A stretch of 46,625 bases of DNA. Origin: Verrucomicrobiota bacterium (GTDB lineage: Bacteria > Verrucomicrobiota > Verrucomicrobiia > Limisphaerales > CAIMTB01). Shown one piece after another: positions 32,567-41,300 of the stretch. The position numbers and the translations under genes are program-made. Position 1 is the stretch's first letter, and the number at the start of each line of letters is the position of its first letter. The DNA lies in assembly GCA_963205105.1 (NCBI GenBank), contig CAUJJW010000091.1, positions 1-46,625 of the forward strand. The letters run 5' to 3'. A model generated the notes under the pieces. The model searched no databases, was not told where the DNA came from, and saw only the letters and a program-made list of their open reading frames with translations.

Positions 32567-35500
32567 ACGAAATGGAGTCCGGTCCGCTCGCAGCAACGAT
32601 GGAAGGACGAGGCTCAGCGATCTTTCCGTCTATCCGGGCGGCCTCGTATTCAGCCCTCGACGCACGGCAAAGCTTGGAGTTGCTGCCGGTCGGGTTCACC
32701 GCGAGGTGGAAGCTATTGACGTAATCCTCGACGATCCGCCCCTTCGCATCGAAAGGATTGACGACAACAAGCTGGAGACCGAGAGACTTAAATAGCTCCA
32801 TTGCCAGCTGGGAATTCGTCTCGTCGGTCCTTGCGAACGCTTCGTCGATAACCACGAGCCGAAATGTGTCGGCTTCGTTCGCCGCACCCACCAGCCCATA
32901 TTGCGCGGCAATGGCGGAGGCAAGGACGGTGAAGGCGAGCCGAGCCTTTTGCCCGCCGGACTTTCCAGAAGAGGCTGAGTAGAAGTTAACCTCGCGGCCA
33001 TCGGAGTTGGCAGTTTCGCGCAAGTTGAATTCAAGCCAGTTCCGCGCATCTGTCACTCGGCGAGTCCAGACATCGTCCCTTTCGAACTTCGTCATCAACT
33101 CTCGAATGCGCCCAAAAATGCGGAGGCGATCGTCGGCAGCAGGGTTCAACCCACCTGACAAACAATCCCGAAGTTCGGCACGGAATTTTGGGACTTCATC
33201 GCCGCGAGCCGCCCGGACCACGATCTGCACGTGCGTCGTGTCGGTGAAGGGAATCTTGCGCAAAGCCGAGTTCACCTGGCCCACGCGCATGCGCAGGCTC
33301 TTTTCGTGTTCCGACAGCTTGCTATTGAACATCGCCGTGTCGCCAACCAAATTCTCACCGAGGAACCTTTCGAATCGCTCCCGATGTTGCGGCAGCTGCT
33401 CTTGGTCAATGCGGACACTCAACGCTGCGAAATCTGGGGCGAATGAGGTCTCGGCCTTCAACTCGGATGTGTGCTCAGGGTAGTCGCGAAGGAACTCAGC
33501 CATCTTCGGAAGCATCTCGTCGCGTGCCTTAGTGCATGCACCCTCCTGACTAGAAATCTGTCGCCGAAGACGGGCCACCACGTTTCCTTCGATCTCACCG
33601 ACACTGGCGATTGTCAGATTCACATCTCCTTGAATCTCCAAAAAGGCCCCCTCAAGCGCTGGAGGGTCGATCGAGGCATGGGCCGCGATCATCGCGGAAA
33701 GCGCGTCAATCGCGCGGGAATTGTTTTTCTGGCTCTCCTCCGACGATCCAATTGCTTTATTGAATTTGTCGATCCCCTCCTGTATCTGCTTCAGACGAGC
33801 CATTACTGCTTGGAGCTGCCCCTTCAAGACCAGTAACTTCTCGGAACTGGCTTCGAGCTGACGCTTTTCTTCAGTCAGTCGTGAAAGTTCCACTTGAACC
33901 GATCGGAAATCGACGTCGGAGAACGAACGGACAGACAGGACGCCGGTCACCGCAGATAATCGGGCGTCGAGCGCCTTCACCTGTGCCCCCAGTTCCGTGG
34001 CCTTCTGCACCGCGGTGCTAGCCTTCCGATCCGCCACCTGGAACGCCGCCGTCAGCGCCTTGACCTTTCCTTCGAGTGACCATCCAAGGACAAAGTTCGT
34101 TGCGTCGTTCACAGAACGCCGGTCGTCCTTGGTGTGGCGAGTCGCGCCGTCACGGATCAGGCCCTCGCGGGTGACGCCGTAATCCACCTCTTTCAATCGT
34201 GCAACGTCCGGACAGCAGAGGTGATTGAATCGACGGGCGGTTTCGCTCCGCACCCAGGCAGCCAGGGCGTGGGCATCTCGATAATTCAGCCGACCCGCCA
34301 CACGTCCGTCATCCACGACCGGCAGTGGTCCTGGTCGCGGAGGTGTCGGGGGTACCTTATGGAACGTAAAGCGGATGCCTGTTAGGTGGTGGTCGTTAAT
34401 GAACCTTGCGACGACAAGGTAGTGGCGCTCAGGCACAAGCAACGATACACCGAACGAATGCAGAAGGCGCTCGATCGCACCTGTCCACTCCCGAAACTCA
34501 GACTTTACCTCGATCAACTCGCCAGCAAAAGGCAGGTCCTCCGCGTGGATGCGCGTTGCGGTGCATACCGCCTCACGGATGGTTACGAATTGGCTCGGAA
34601 TGAGGACCCGCTTTTCCCTCAGCGATTGCAGTTCCTTCCCCAGCGATTCACGTTCGGACTCCGCTTGTTGCTTCTCGACTAGGAGGTTTACCCTCTTGTC
34701 GTCCGCAGCACCTCGGTTGCCCTCAAGAAGTCCTCTCTGCCGCTCCACCTCTTCCCGAGTACGATTGAACTGCTCCTCGGTTTCCAATGCAGCAAACCGC
34801 TCCAGCGTTCGGAGATGGCCGGCGAGCTCGCTCCATCTTTGCTGACGCCCTCGCAATCGCTCGCCGGCGGCTTCCATCTGGGATTCGATGCGATGGATGC
34901 TTTGTTGAGTCGTGTCCGCGGCAATTTCTTGGAGCTTGGCATCTCTCTCGGATTCGTCCCTCCGGCGCCTCTCCTCCAGTTCCATCTTCTGCACGTTCAA
35001 CTCGCCCAGACGGCTCGCCAACGTCTCGGCTTCGCGCTGCCGCAGCCCAAGCTGAATGTTGGCATAGTACGCTGGCGCTGCATCGAGCAAACGCTCCAAC
35101 TGCTCCCGGCGCGCAACCGCCTCCTGAATTCTGCGGTGACAGTCCGCAATGGGCGCGAGCGAATCCAGTTGCTTTTGCGCTCGCTCGATCGCACGCCAGC
35201 ATGCGTCCAATTCGCTGTAGTGTGGACGAAGCCGATTATGAATGAAGTCCATCACGTCCGAGCCCTCAAGCATGTGGCGTCGGATGAATTGGTTAATGTC
35301 CAGGACCTCCTTGACGCCGATCGCCTGGTTGAAGACCTCCAGGGCGACCTCGTTCGCGATGCCGAGCAGCGATCGAAACCTCTCCGAGTAGCCGCTGAAG
35401 CTGTCGAATGGTTCGAATTGGCGGGCACGCAAGGTCTTCTTCAGTTCGCGGCTTGGCCCCAGGTTGCCGAGATGATCTCGAATACTCCGGTCGACGCGGG

Positions 35501-35966
35501 CCACGGCGTAGACTTCTTCGATCTTCTCATTCAGTTCCCAGAGGACTTGGCCAAGGGTCACTACTTGGTTGGTGTGTTCGTTCGCGAAAACGGCCAGCAA
35601 GATCGAATACTCGCCTGGACCGCGGAGGTTCTGTGGCATCGCCGTGCCTGATTCATCTCCGCTCGTGACGGCGAACGTGCCTCGTACGTAGCTGCGCCGA
35701 CTGCGGTCGCGGCGTTTTTGCTCGCCGGATGCGTCATTGTAGTTGAGCGAGCGAGGAGGCACCAACAGCGTGCGCAACGCATCCACAGCGGTAGATTTGC
35801 CGCTACCATTCTCTCCGACGAGCAACGTCCAGCGTCCATCCGGCACGAGCACCGCGACCTTCTCATGGAAGGTGCCCCAATTGAGCATCTCCAGTCGCCG
35901 TAGCCGGTACCCTGGCAACGGCTTGCGTCCGTCGCGCAGCGGAAAATCAAGCTCCAGGTTGGGCAT
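32550..35966 (-). CDS. jetC: Wadjet JetC: SMC-like ATPase (MukB/EptC-type)
   Basis: ATG at 35966 (MPNLELDFPLRDG) gives 1,138 residues; TTG at 36002 is also possible. Walker A GENGSGKST is at residues 51-59. Long coiled-coil arms surround a hinge-like region near the middle. Near the C-terminus are the ABC signature SGGQKARLAF and Walker B LVVIDEAFARTD. This is the ATP-driven loop-extruding motor of Wadjet, working with kleisin JetA and the winged-helix JetB. The start overlaps jetB by 20 bases. Length and motifs are normal for the family. The stretch codes on one strand; plus-strand frames opposite it are shadows. Confidence 0.96.
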   Translation of the reverse strand: MPNLELDFPLRDGRKPLPGYRLRRLEMLNWGTFHEKVAVLVPDGRWTLLVGENGSGKSTAVDALRTLLVPPRSLNYNDASGEQKRRDRSRRSYVRGTFAVTSGDESGTAMPQNLRGPGEYSILLAVFANEHTNQVVTLGQVLWELNEKIEEVYAVARVDRSIRDHLGNLGPSRELKKTLRARQFEPFDSFSGYSERFRSLLGIANEVALEVFNQAIGVKEVLDINQFIRRHMLEGSDVMDFIHNRLRPHYSELDACWRAIERAQKQLDSLAPIADCHRRIQEAVARREQLERLLDAAPAYYANIQLGLRQREAETLASRLGELNVQKMELEERRRRDESERDAKLQEIAADTTQQSIHRIESQMEAAGERLRGRQQRWSELAGHLRTLERFAALETEEQFNRTREEVERQRGLLEGNRGAADDKRVNLLVEKQQAESERESLGKELQSLREKRVLIPSQFVTIREAVCTATRIHAEDLPFAGELIEVKSEFREWTGAIERLLHSFGVSLLVPERHYLVVARFINDHHLTGIRFTFHKVPPTPPRPGPLPVVDDGRVAGRLNYRDAHALAAWVRSETARRFNHLCCPDVARLKEVDYGVTREGLIRDGATRHTKDDRRSVNDATNFVLGWSLEGKVKALTAAFQVADRKASTAVQKATELGAQVKALDARLSAVTGVLSVRSFSDVDFRSVQVELSRLTEEKRQLEASSEKLLVLKGQLQAVMARLKQIQEGIDKFNKAIGSSEESQKNNSRAIDALSAMIAAHASIDPPALEGAFLEIQGDVNLTIASVGEIEGNVVARLRRQISSQEGACTKARDEMLPKMAEFLRDYPEHTSELKAETSFAPDFAALSVRIDQEQLPQHRERFERFLGENLVGDTAMFNSKLSEHEKSLRMRVGQVNSALRKIPFTDTTHVQIVVRAARGDEVPKFRAELRDCLSGGLNPAADDRLRIFGRIRELMTKFERDDVWTRRVTDARNWLEFNLRETANSDGREVNFYSASSGKSGGQKARLAFTVLASAIAAQYGLVGAANEADTFRLVVIDEAFARTDETNSQLAMELFKSLGLQLVVVNPFDAKGRIVEDYVNSFHLAVNPTGSNSKLCRASRAEYEAARIDGKIAEPRPSIVAASGPDSISYAPPG

Positions 35967-36561
35967 GTTGGAGGAGCCGTTTCTGGATTTGTTCCAATTC
36001 AACGGGGCCGATGCGCGCTTTGATAATGCGCATCACCTCGAAGCGGTTCTCGTCGGCGGGACCCAGGGCCCGAAGAAAACCGAGGTCGAGAAGCTGCTGA
36101 ATCGCGCGGTCCAGCCGGGCCATGTCGCGAACCTGATTGGTTGAATCACGCATGAAGTCCACGATGAGATTTCGTAGCTCGTCGCGTGAAAGGACAAGAC
36201 GTGTGGAGTCACCCTGCCCGGCGTCGAACCGCAGGAACTCCTCGCGGAGACACGCAGCTAGCATCGTCGCCCAGTAGCTGAGCGGATGACGCTGCACTAA
36301 CCTTGGCAGGCGATCCTCGCCTTCGATTTCAAGTTGTCGGATGAACGCGTAGCCCTCGGCCTCGTCGAGTACCAGTTCCTGCCCCACCTGCCGGAAGTAG
36401 TGACGAATCTCGTCCTGCTGCCCACGCAGGGTAAGCCACAAATCGCCGTCCTCCCTGTAGACGGGTTCCCGGAACAGCTTCGCCTTCACAAACGAAGCGG
36501 GTGAAAAGGCTGGCTGATTTGAGCTAATACCCTGCAGAACAATACTCTCGGCACACGCCAT
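35947..36561 (-). CDS. jetB: Wadjet JetB: DUF4194 winged-helix (KITE-type) subunit
   Basis: The product is 204 residues from ATG at 36561. The pattern of DUF4194 proteins is clear: DGDLWLTLRGQQDEIRHYFR, then DEAEGYAFIRQLEI, HPLSYWATMLAACLREEFLR, and a C-terminal winged-helix segment (MARLDRAIQQLLDLGFLRAL, then NRFEVMRIIKARIG). JetB dimers bridge the kleisin to the SMC heads, like MukE. The first 25 codons overlap jetA by 76 bases, tighter than usual. An internal start would remove the overlap but also conserved residues; the first 20 residues are the least certain part. Confidence 0.92.
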   Translation of the reverse strand: MACAESIVLQGISSNQPAFSPASFVKAKLFREPVYREDGDLWLTLRGQQDEIRHYFRQVGQELVLDEAEGYAFIRQLEIEGEDRLPRLVQRHPLSYWATMLAACLREEFLRFDAGQGDSTRLVLSRDELRNLIVDFMRDSTNQVRDMARLDRAIQQLLDLGFLRALGPADENRFEVMRIIKARIGPVELEQIQKRLLQHAQPGA

Positions 36562-37961
36562 CGCTGGAGTTGTGGCTCAAGGAGCTCGATGAGCTCAGGC
36601 TCATCGCCAAGGTAGTGATTCGAATCGTTCGAAGCGATCACCAGATAGCCGATTACCTCCATCATCCCGTAACGCGGCGGAAATGCGTCGAGCACTTGTT
36701 GAAGCGTGACAGTGTACTCACGGGCAAGGCACGCATCTACGTTCGCCCGAAGCTCCTGAAGACGAATCTGGGGCAGGTTCCGGAACCGTCGCAAATCATC
36801 GATCCCAAAAGCGCCTGCTTCTTCCTCGACCGCCCTGTTGGAGACTACAGACTCCGGTGCTTGCCATAGGGGGCGGCTCATGGAGGCAAAAACGTCGGCG
36901 AAGTCCTCAACAGCGAAGAAGTCGTCTGCGTCGGGAGGCCGCCCACGCACCGCGAGTGCGGCCTGGCGGAGCTCCTGGAGCAGCTCCCCGAGACGGCGGC
37001 GCTCGTTTAGGTGCGTGGTGTCAAGCACGCGGCGCAGGTTCGCAGACATTCGTTGGTGCGATTCCACCACCTTCTCCCCTTCCCGGAGAAGGTTGCCGAG
37101 GAAGTGACGGAGAAGTGGGCTGTTTCGGTTTTCCTCATCGAGCAGATCGAGGGCGGACACCGCAGACACCATCTCCTGGAAGCGCGCCTGACGTTCCGAC
37201 GAGAGCAGCAATTCCCAAAACGCGAAGAAGCTCTGTCCCTGCTCGGAAGACCGAAGCGCGTCGTGAGAGTCCAGCAGGTGTCCGACTATCGCGCCTTTGG
37301 TAACGCCGGGCTGAGCGTGACGCTCCGTGATTTCACGAGCGATGCGCTTGAAGTTCTCTTCAACCTGACGAAAGTCGCCGAGCAACTCTCGGGCGTTGGC
37401 CAGAAGCCGCGCATAGCGTTCATTGATCTGCACGGGCGTAAAGGACGGCACCTGCCCCGTTGCACGGATGCGGTCGATCTCGGCTCGAAGGGCGTCCGCC
37501 TTCTCTTCCAGCTTTCGAATCCGTTCCTCGGGGTCGTCCGACGACTGTTCCCGCAGGGTCTCCAGATCGTTGAAGATGCTCTGCAGGCGAGACTCAGTTC
37601 CAACGAAGCGGCTTTCTCGGATTGATTCCAGCCAGAGAAGCGCACGTTCGGATCCGCTGGTTAGCTCATACAGCGGTTCGTCGGAGCCCGGCCCATAATA
37701 CCGGCGCAGGAACCCGTGCCCGCCGCCGCACCAGAGCGCCAAGTAATCTGAGGCGGTCTGAGGATATGCCAGCGGCTCGGCATCGCGACGCTCCTCCAAC
37801 TCGCACTCCAACGCCGTCCTCAGCTGACCTGCTGGGATGGTGACGCGGTGTTCCTGCTTGAACACCCGATGCAGGAACGCGAGCAGAAGGGGTGCGTTCT
37901 GCGCCCGAAGCAGCTTCACGGGCGGTGTTTCCAGCATCAGCTTGAGCTCGTGATACTCCAT
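36486..37961 (-). CDS. jetA: Wadjet JetA: DUF3375 kleisin-like subunit
   Basis: The product is 491 residues from ATG at 37961, the first gene of the operon. DUF3375 features are visible: LKLMLETPPVKLLRAQNAPL at the N-terminus, helical segments with LYELTSGSERALLWLESI, RIRATGQVPSFTPVQINERY, and a C-terminal winged-helix-like part. JetA is the MukF-like kleisin that links SMC heads and JetB. The order jetA-jetB-jetC-jetD with overlaps throughout is the standard Wadjet layout. No toxin or accessory gene is inserted. The promoter must lie in 37962-38270, which shows no clear boxes. Confidence 0.95.
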   Translation of the reverse strand: MEYHELKLMLETPPVKLLRAQNAPLLLAFLHRVFKQEHRVTIPAGQLRTALECELEERRDAEPLAYPQTASDYLALWCGGGHGFLRRYYGPGSDEPLYELTSGSERALLWLESIRESRFVGTESRLQSIFNDLETLREQSSDDPEERIRKLEEKADALRAEIDRIRATGQVPSFTPVQINERYARLLANARELLGDFRQVEENFKRIAREITERHAQPGVTKGAIVGHLLDSHDALRSSEQGQSFFAFWELLLSSERQARFQEMVSAVSALDLLDEENRNSPLLRHFLGNLLREGEKVVESHQRMSANLRRVLDTTHLNERRRLGELLQELRQAALAVRGRPPDADDFFAVEDFADVFASMSRPLWQAPESVVSNRAVEEEAGAFGIDDLRRFRNLPQIRLQELRANVDACLAREYTVTLQQVLDAFPPRYGMMEVIGYLVIASNDSNHYLGDEPELIELLEPQLQRWRVPRVLFCRVLAQISQPFHPLRL

Positions 37962-38270
37962 CGTCGCGAAGGGCTTCGTAGGATGCTCGGGCCGGGTAGA
38001 ACCACGCTAGTTCAAATCCGGGGGGCGGTTCGACCAAGCTCTTCCACCGTCCGAAAGAGCGCGGCCAGTGACGCACTGCGCCAACTTGCCAGACTGGGAC
38101 CACACAACTTGCGTTCCCGGTGGAGTTGTCCGACAGACGCCGACGATTTCGGCGGACTTGAACCTGCCGCCGTCCCGGCCCGGATTTACGGTACCTTTGT
38201 TCCACAACTCCGCCCGCGTAGGCACGGAATTGCAGGGGATTTCAGGGAGACGGGGTCGTCGAAGGTTTGG
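37962..38270. other. Intergenic region upstream of the Wadjet operon
   Basis: Over 300 bases without a supported gene. GGAGTTGT at 38122-38129 and ACAACTCC at 38204-38211 form a widely spaced inverted repeat, and CACAACT occurs twice (from 38102 and 38203). Small frames in this stretch lack ribosome sites and family features. It should contain the jetA promoter. The part near 38270 is the downstream side of the truncated tRNA gene. Confidence 0.45.
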
Positions 38271-38310
38271 CCCCTAGAAAACGACGAAGCCGCTGGAGGC
38301 CAGCGGCTTA
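38270..38310 (-). terminator. Terminator downstream of the tRNA-Met fragment
   Basis: On the minus strand AAGCCGCTG-GCCTC-CAGCGGCTT (about 38288-38310) is followed by CGTCGTTTTC. It lies about 24 bases past the CCA end of the tRNA fragment, where a tRNA terminator is expected, and so marks the original chromosomal downstream side. Confidence 0.75.
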
Positions 38311-38333
38311 AGTCGTTGCGGTGCAACGGAAAT

Positions 38334-38383
38334 TGGTTGCGGGGCTAGGATTTGAACCTAGGACCTTCAGGTTATGAGCCTGA
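38334..38383 (-). tRNA. 3' half of tRNA-Met (CAT anticodon), attachment-site remnant
   Basis: Reading the minus strand from 38383: the anticodon stem TCAGG/CCTGA holds loop CTCATAA with anticodon CAT at 38374-38376. It is followed by variable AGGTC, T-stem CTAGG/CCTAG with TTCAAAT loop, acceptor strand CCCCGCA, discriminator A and encoded CCA at 38334-38336. No acceptor 5' strand or D-arm exists to the right, so the gene is truncated and cannot make a tRNA. The stem in DNA extends to 10 bp (GACCTTCAGG/CCTGAAGGTC), beyond the 5 bp of a tRNA. Such 3' halves are left at one end of elements integrated into tRNA genes. The orientation places the element to the right. Confidence 0.85.
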
Positions 38384-38494
38384 AGGTCATCAAATGGCAT
38401 ATGGCTCGGGGGCGTTGGGAATGGCGTCCGAAAAATGACACGGCTCTCCCACCGAGACCACCACCGGCCAGATTTTCTGTAAGATTCCGCCTGG

Positions 38495-38767
38495 ATGTTT
38501 CGTTATCAGAATGTGAAGGACTGGATCAATGCTTTGCATGCCCGCTGGGAATGGCCCGATGAATGCACCCGGCTCACCATCGCCATGGAACGGGCTCTCG
38601 CCTCGTTCCTGGCGCGAATCCACATTGAGCGCGCAACCTCCCAGCACCCCCGGACTCCTGCGCGTATTCTCAAAGAGGCTCTTCGGGAACCCGTGGCAAT
38701 GACCCATCACCCCCTCGATTCACGTCGACCCCCTCGCGATCATTCACGCCCGTCGGCCGTCTATTGA
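38495..38767 (+). CDS. Doubtful small hypothetical ORF
   Basis: ATG at 38495 opens 90 codons, convergent with the coupling-protein gene and ending 10 bases from its stop. The first 65 residues look protein-like (MFRYQNVKDWINALHARWEW, then a helix around TIAMERALASFLARI); the end is basic and Pro-rich. There is no strong ribosome site and no family I know. It lies just inside the proposed element end, where an integrase or excisionase would often be, but it resembles neither. Confidence 0.35.
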   Translation: MFRYQNVKDWINALHARWEWPDECTRLTIAMERALASFLARIHIERATSQHPRTPARILKEALREPVAMTHHPLDSRRPPRDHSRPSAVY

Positions 38768-38777
38768 TTCGTCCGCT

Positions 38778-40250
38778 TTATCGATACCAATTTGGAACCA
38801 CTGCCTGGGGATCCAGAGGCGGCAACCGTTGGCGACGAAACCCGCTCTCGCAATGCACTATGACGCATTCGTGGTCCCGAAGTGTTCGTAGGATGTGCGG
38901 CTTGATTCGGTGCTCCTCGGTCTCCGTGTAGTTGACGCTTCGTTTGCCTCCGCTGAAGCCCCAGTTGCGTTTTATCACCCGCTTCTTGCCCAGAAAGTCC
39001 GCCGATTGCAGGGCGTCCGCCTCGTCGGCCGACCGGAAGACCAGTCGATTTCGAAGATTGAGCGTCAGAACCTTGGACTTGTCGGCTCCCAGTGGTGGAA
39101 GGAATGAAGTCGTCGACTGGGCCGCAGCCACTATCGTGGCGCCGGCTTCCCGGATCACGTCGACGCAGTTGTAGTCGCTGGTGCCGTCCTCGCTGGCCGT
39201 CATGAAGCGTTGCGCCTCATCAGCCCACAGGATCAGAAGATTGTCTTTGGCTCGTAAGGCCTTGGATTTGTCGAACCGGCGGAGCGCATGGTTATAGAAC
39301 AACAGTTTCAGGAACGTGTTCACGTACCGGCGTTCGGTCTGGAACATCTGCGGCATGGTCACCAGCACGATCTTGCCATCATCGAGGGACCGAAGGTCGA
39401 AGGTGCTTCCATCGCGGGGGCAGAACACCTCGGCAACCGCCGGGGAGAGGAAATGCTGGAGGTGATTCGCGATTGTCTCCCGGACACCACCCAGCTGCTC
39501 GGGAGGCTGATTGAGCAGGCGGGACTGGAAATGGCGCTCAAGGGACTCCCTCTCCGGGGTTGGAAGGAGTTCAGCCAAGTCCTCCAAGGCTTCATCCAAC
39601 GCCGCGGAATCCGTAAGGACCTCGTACGCCCCCACCAGCGTAACGGGTCGTCCCAGTTCGTGGAGGAGTTCGAGGGCGTGGGCGATGTGGGTCTGGGATT
39701 GGGTCTTGAAGAAGCCCTTGTCGCCTCCCTGACCGAGGCTGGTGGCAGTATCCACCACGAACTTGGCATAGGCCGAGAACGGGATGGACCGATCTCCGAC
39801 CAAGTTGAACCGGTGTGGTGGTTGCCAGGCGGAATCCTCGTCACCAGTCCGAACTTGGAGGTGGATGAGATCCTCCCCCCTGCCGTAGTGGATCGCCATG
39901 GCGGAAAGGGTCTCCCAGTACACCCCCTTCTCATCGATGCAAAGTCCACCCCAGTTGGGTTCATTCTGGAACACTTGGTGGGCCAACTGATTGATCCCCG
40001 AGGTGGTCTTCCCCGACCCGGTATCACCGGTGATGAGCCAACCACGACAGAACTGGCTTCGACGCCAGACCAGCCCACCCATTCGGGCCACACAAGGTGA
40101 TCGCTGACCCCCGGCTCGAACCATGAGCCAGGTGGCCAGCCCAAGGAGAAGCGCTCCACCCGTGATCCACGCGAGACTTGGCCACGGAATCCAATGGCCA
40201 AACCATTCGTGAAACCACCCCAAGTCGAACTGGGCCAAGAAGACTCTCAT
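38778..40250 (-). CDS. Type IV coupling protein-like ATPase (TrwB/TraD/VirD4 family)
   Basis: ATG at 40250 overlaps the previous stop (ATGA) and follows a G-rich ribosome site, giving 490 residues. An N-terminal membrane helix (PSLAWITGGALLLGLATWLM) precedes Walker A GDTGSGKTT at residues 75-83 and Walker B-like ILWADEAQRF. RLVFRSADEADALQSADFLG near the C-terminus matches the conserved region of coupling proteins. These hexamers bring relaxase-bound DNA to a secretion channel. Length is normal, but there is one TM helix rather than the usual two, so it may belong to the soluble-leaning mobilisation subgroup. It is the last gene of the minus-strand mobilisation operon. Confidence 0.87.
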   Translation of the reverse strand: MRVFLAQFDLGWFHEWFGHWIPWPSLAWITGGALLLGLATWLMVRAGGQRSPCVARMGGLVWRRSQFCRGWLITGDTGSGKTTSGINQLAHQVFQNEPNWGGLCIDEKGVYWETLSAMAIHYGRGEDLIHLQVRTGDEDSAWQPPHRFNLVGDRSIPFSAYAKFVVDTATSLGQGGDKGFFKTQSQTHIAHALELLHELGRPVTLVGAYEVLTDSAALDEALEDLAELLPTPERESLERHFQSRLLNQPPEQLGGVRETIANHLQHFLSPAVAEVFCPRDGSTFDLRSLDDGKIVLVTMPQMFQTERRYVNTFLKLLFYNHALRRFDKSKALRAKDNLLILWADEAQRFMTASEDGTSDYNCVDVIREAGATIVAAAQSTTSFLPPLGADKSKVLTLNLRNRLVFRSADEADALQSADFLGKKRVIKRNWGFSGGKRSVNYTETEEHRIKPHILRTLRDHECVIVHCESGFRRQRLPPLDPQAVVPNWYR

Positions 40251-40561
40251 CGCAACCCCCTTCCCAGCATGAAGCCGCCACCCGCGGCTAATCCTATAGC
40301 CGCGACGGCCGCCACCCGCTGAATCCATGGTGATCCCTTCCACCCAGCATTGGGTTCCGGTTGCCGCGAAGTGTCCCCCGGCATGTCTGGTTTCGTGGGG
40401 GATTCCCGGATGGAGCGTTGCCTGATCGATTCCCAGTGCTGGTGGTGAATCTGGAACAGGTCCACGACCAAAAGAATGGGATCATCCTCTTTGACCTGAT
40501 GTTGTCGCCGCCAGGCCTCAACGCGTGCCTCAAGATCGATGTCCTTTCCAACCTCAGGCAC
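40247..40561 (-). CDS. Small C-terminally membrane-anchored protein of the mobilisation operon
   Basis: GTG at 40561 is preceded by AAGGAGG and overlaps the upstream stop by 8 bases, giving 104 residues. Residues 1-65 are soluble and charged (DLEARVEAWRRQHQVKEDDP, a helix with ILLVVDLFQIHHQHWESI). Residues of about 80-100 form a membrane helix (VAAVAAIGLAAGGGFMLG) ending in Arg. It overlaps the coupling-protein gene by 4 bases. Small membrane proteins in this position can anchor or regulate the coupling protein (inference). Confidence 0.72.
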   Translation of the reverse strand: MPEVGKDIDLEARVEAWRRQHQVKEDDPILLVVDLFQIHHQHWESIRQRSIRESPTKPDMPGDTSRQPEPNAGWKGSPWIQRVAAVAAIGLAAGGGFMLGRGLR

Positions 40562-41300
40562 GGTTGCCTCCTTTCACCTGGACCGAGGCAACATTGTTCC
40601 CAGACGCCCGTGGCGTCGGGAGCACGAGATCGACCCACGAATCGACGGCGGCTTGAAACCGGCGCTGCCAATTCACGAGTCGTTGGCGATCGAGAAGGCT
40701 GAACGCCGCATGGCGTGAACCCGTGCCCACGGTGAGATTCTCCCGGTTCAGTGCTTCCACCAGCCAGTCCTGGAGCCGGGGCATATCCATCTCCCGGGCA
40801 CCCATCGTGTCCCGCAGGTGGACCCGGATCTCCGAGTTGTCGTAGATAGTGAACTTCTCGCTGTGGGCGGCGTTGCGAATCACCACGAAGCGGGCCGCTG
40901 ACCCAAGTTCTTCAACAAGACGCTGCAACTGATCCACGCTGTCGGCTTCGTGATTGATGGGAACCACGAGGGTCAACGACGTTTCACACTGGTCCAAAAC
41001 CTCTGACAGACCGATCTCCTTGAAGTACTTCAGGAAGATGTCGGTGGAGGCGGCCCGGCCATCGACCACGACCACGTCGGCAGAAGCGGTGGCGCTGAAA
41101 AGCGCATCGAGTTGACGTGTATCCTCCATATCGATGAACCGGGCTTCAGGGTGATACCTGGTGAGAGTGGAGTTCTCGTTGTCGGTATCGATGGCAACAT
41201 GGAGAATGCCTTTCTCCTTCAGGTATTGAACGAACTGCACGGCAAAGAAGCTCTTCCCGACGCCTCCCTTGCCGTTAAGAACAATGACAATGTTTTTCAT
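40554..41300 (-). CDS. ParA/MinD-like ATPase of mobilisation type (TraL-like)
   Basis: The product is 248 residues from ATG at 41300. The deviant Walker A box NGKGGVGKSFFAVQF opens the protein at residue 9; VAIDTDNENSTLTRY is the A'-type motif and VVVVDGRAA stands at the B position. TraL proteins of several mobilisable and IncP-like plasmids have this P-loop fold and sit beside a TraK-like gene, as here. No ParB gene or parS is obvious, so conjugative assembly rather than partition is the likelier role; partition cannot be excluded because the repeat region nearby could serve as a centromere. Confidence 0.82.
   Translation of the reverse strand: MKNIVIVLNGKGGVGKSFFAVQFVQYLKEKGILHVAIDTDNENSTLTRYHPEARFIDMEDTRQLDALFSATASADVVVVDGRAASTDIFLKYFKEIGLSEVLDQCETSLTLVVPINHEADSVDQLQRLVEELGSAARFVVIRNAAHSEKFTIYDNSEIRVHLRDTMGAREMDMPRLQDWLVEALNRENLTVGTGSRHAAFSLLDRQRLVNWQRRFQAAVDSWVDLVLPTPRASGNNVASVQVKGGNRA

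Noticed and set aside
38010..38032. T-arm-like AGTTCAAATCC near the Wadjet promoter
   Set aside because: No flanking stem or other tRNA arms; chance match.
38334..38400. Complete tRNA-Met gene
   Set aside because: No D-arm or acceptor 5' strand can be found to the right of the anticodon stem, so only the 3' half exists.
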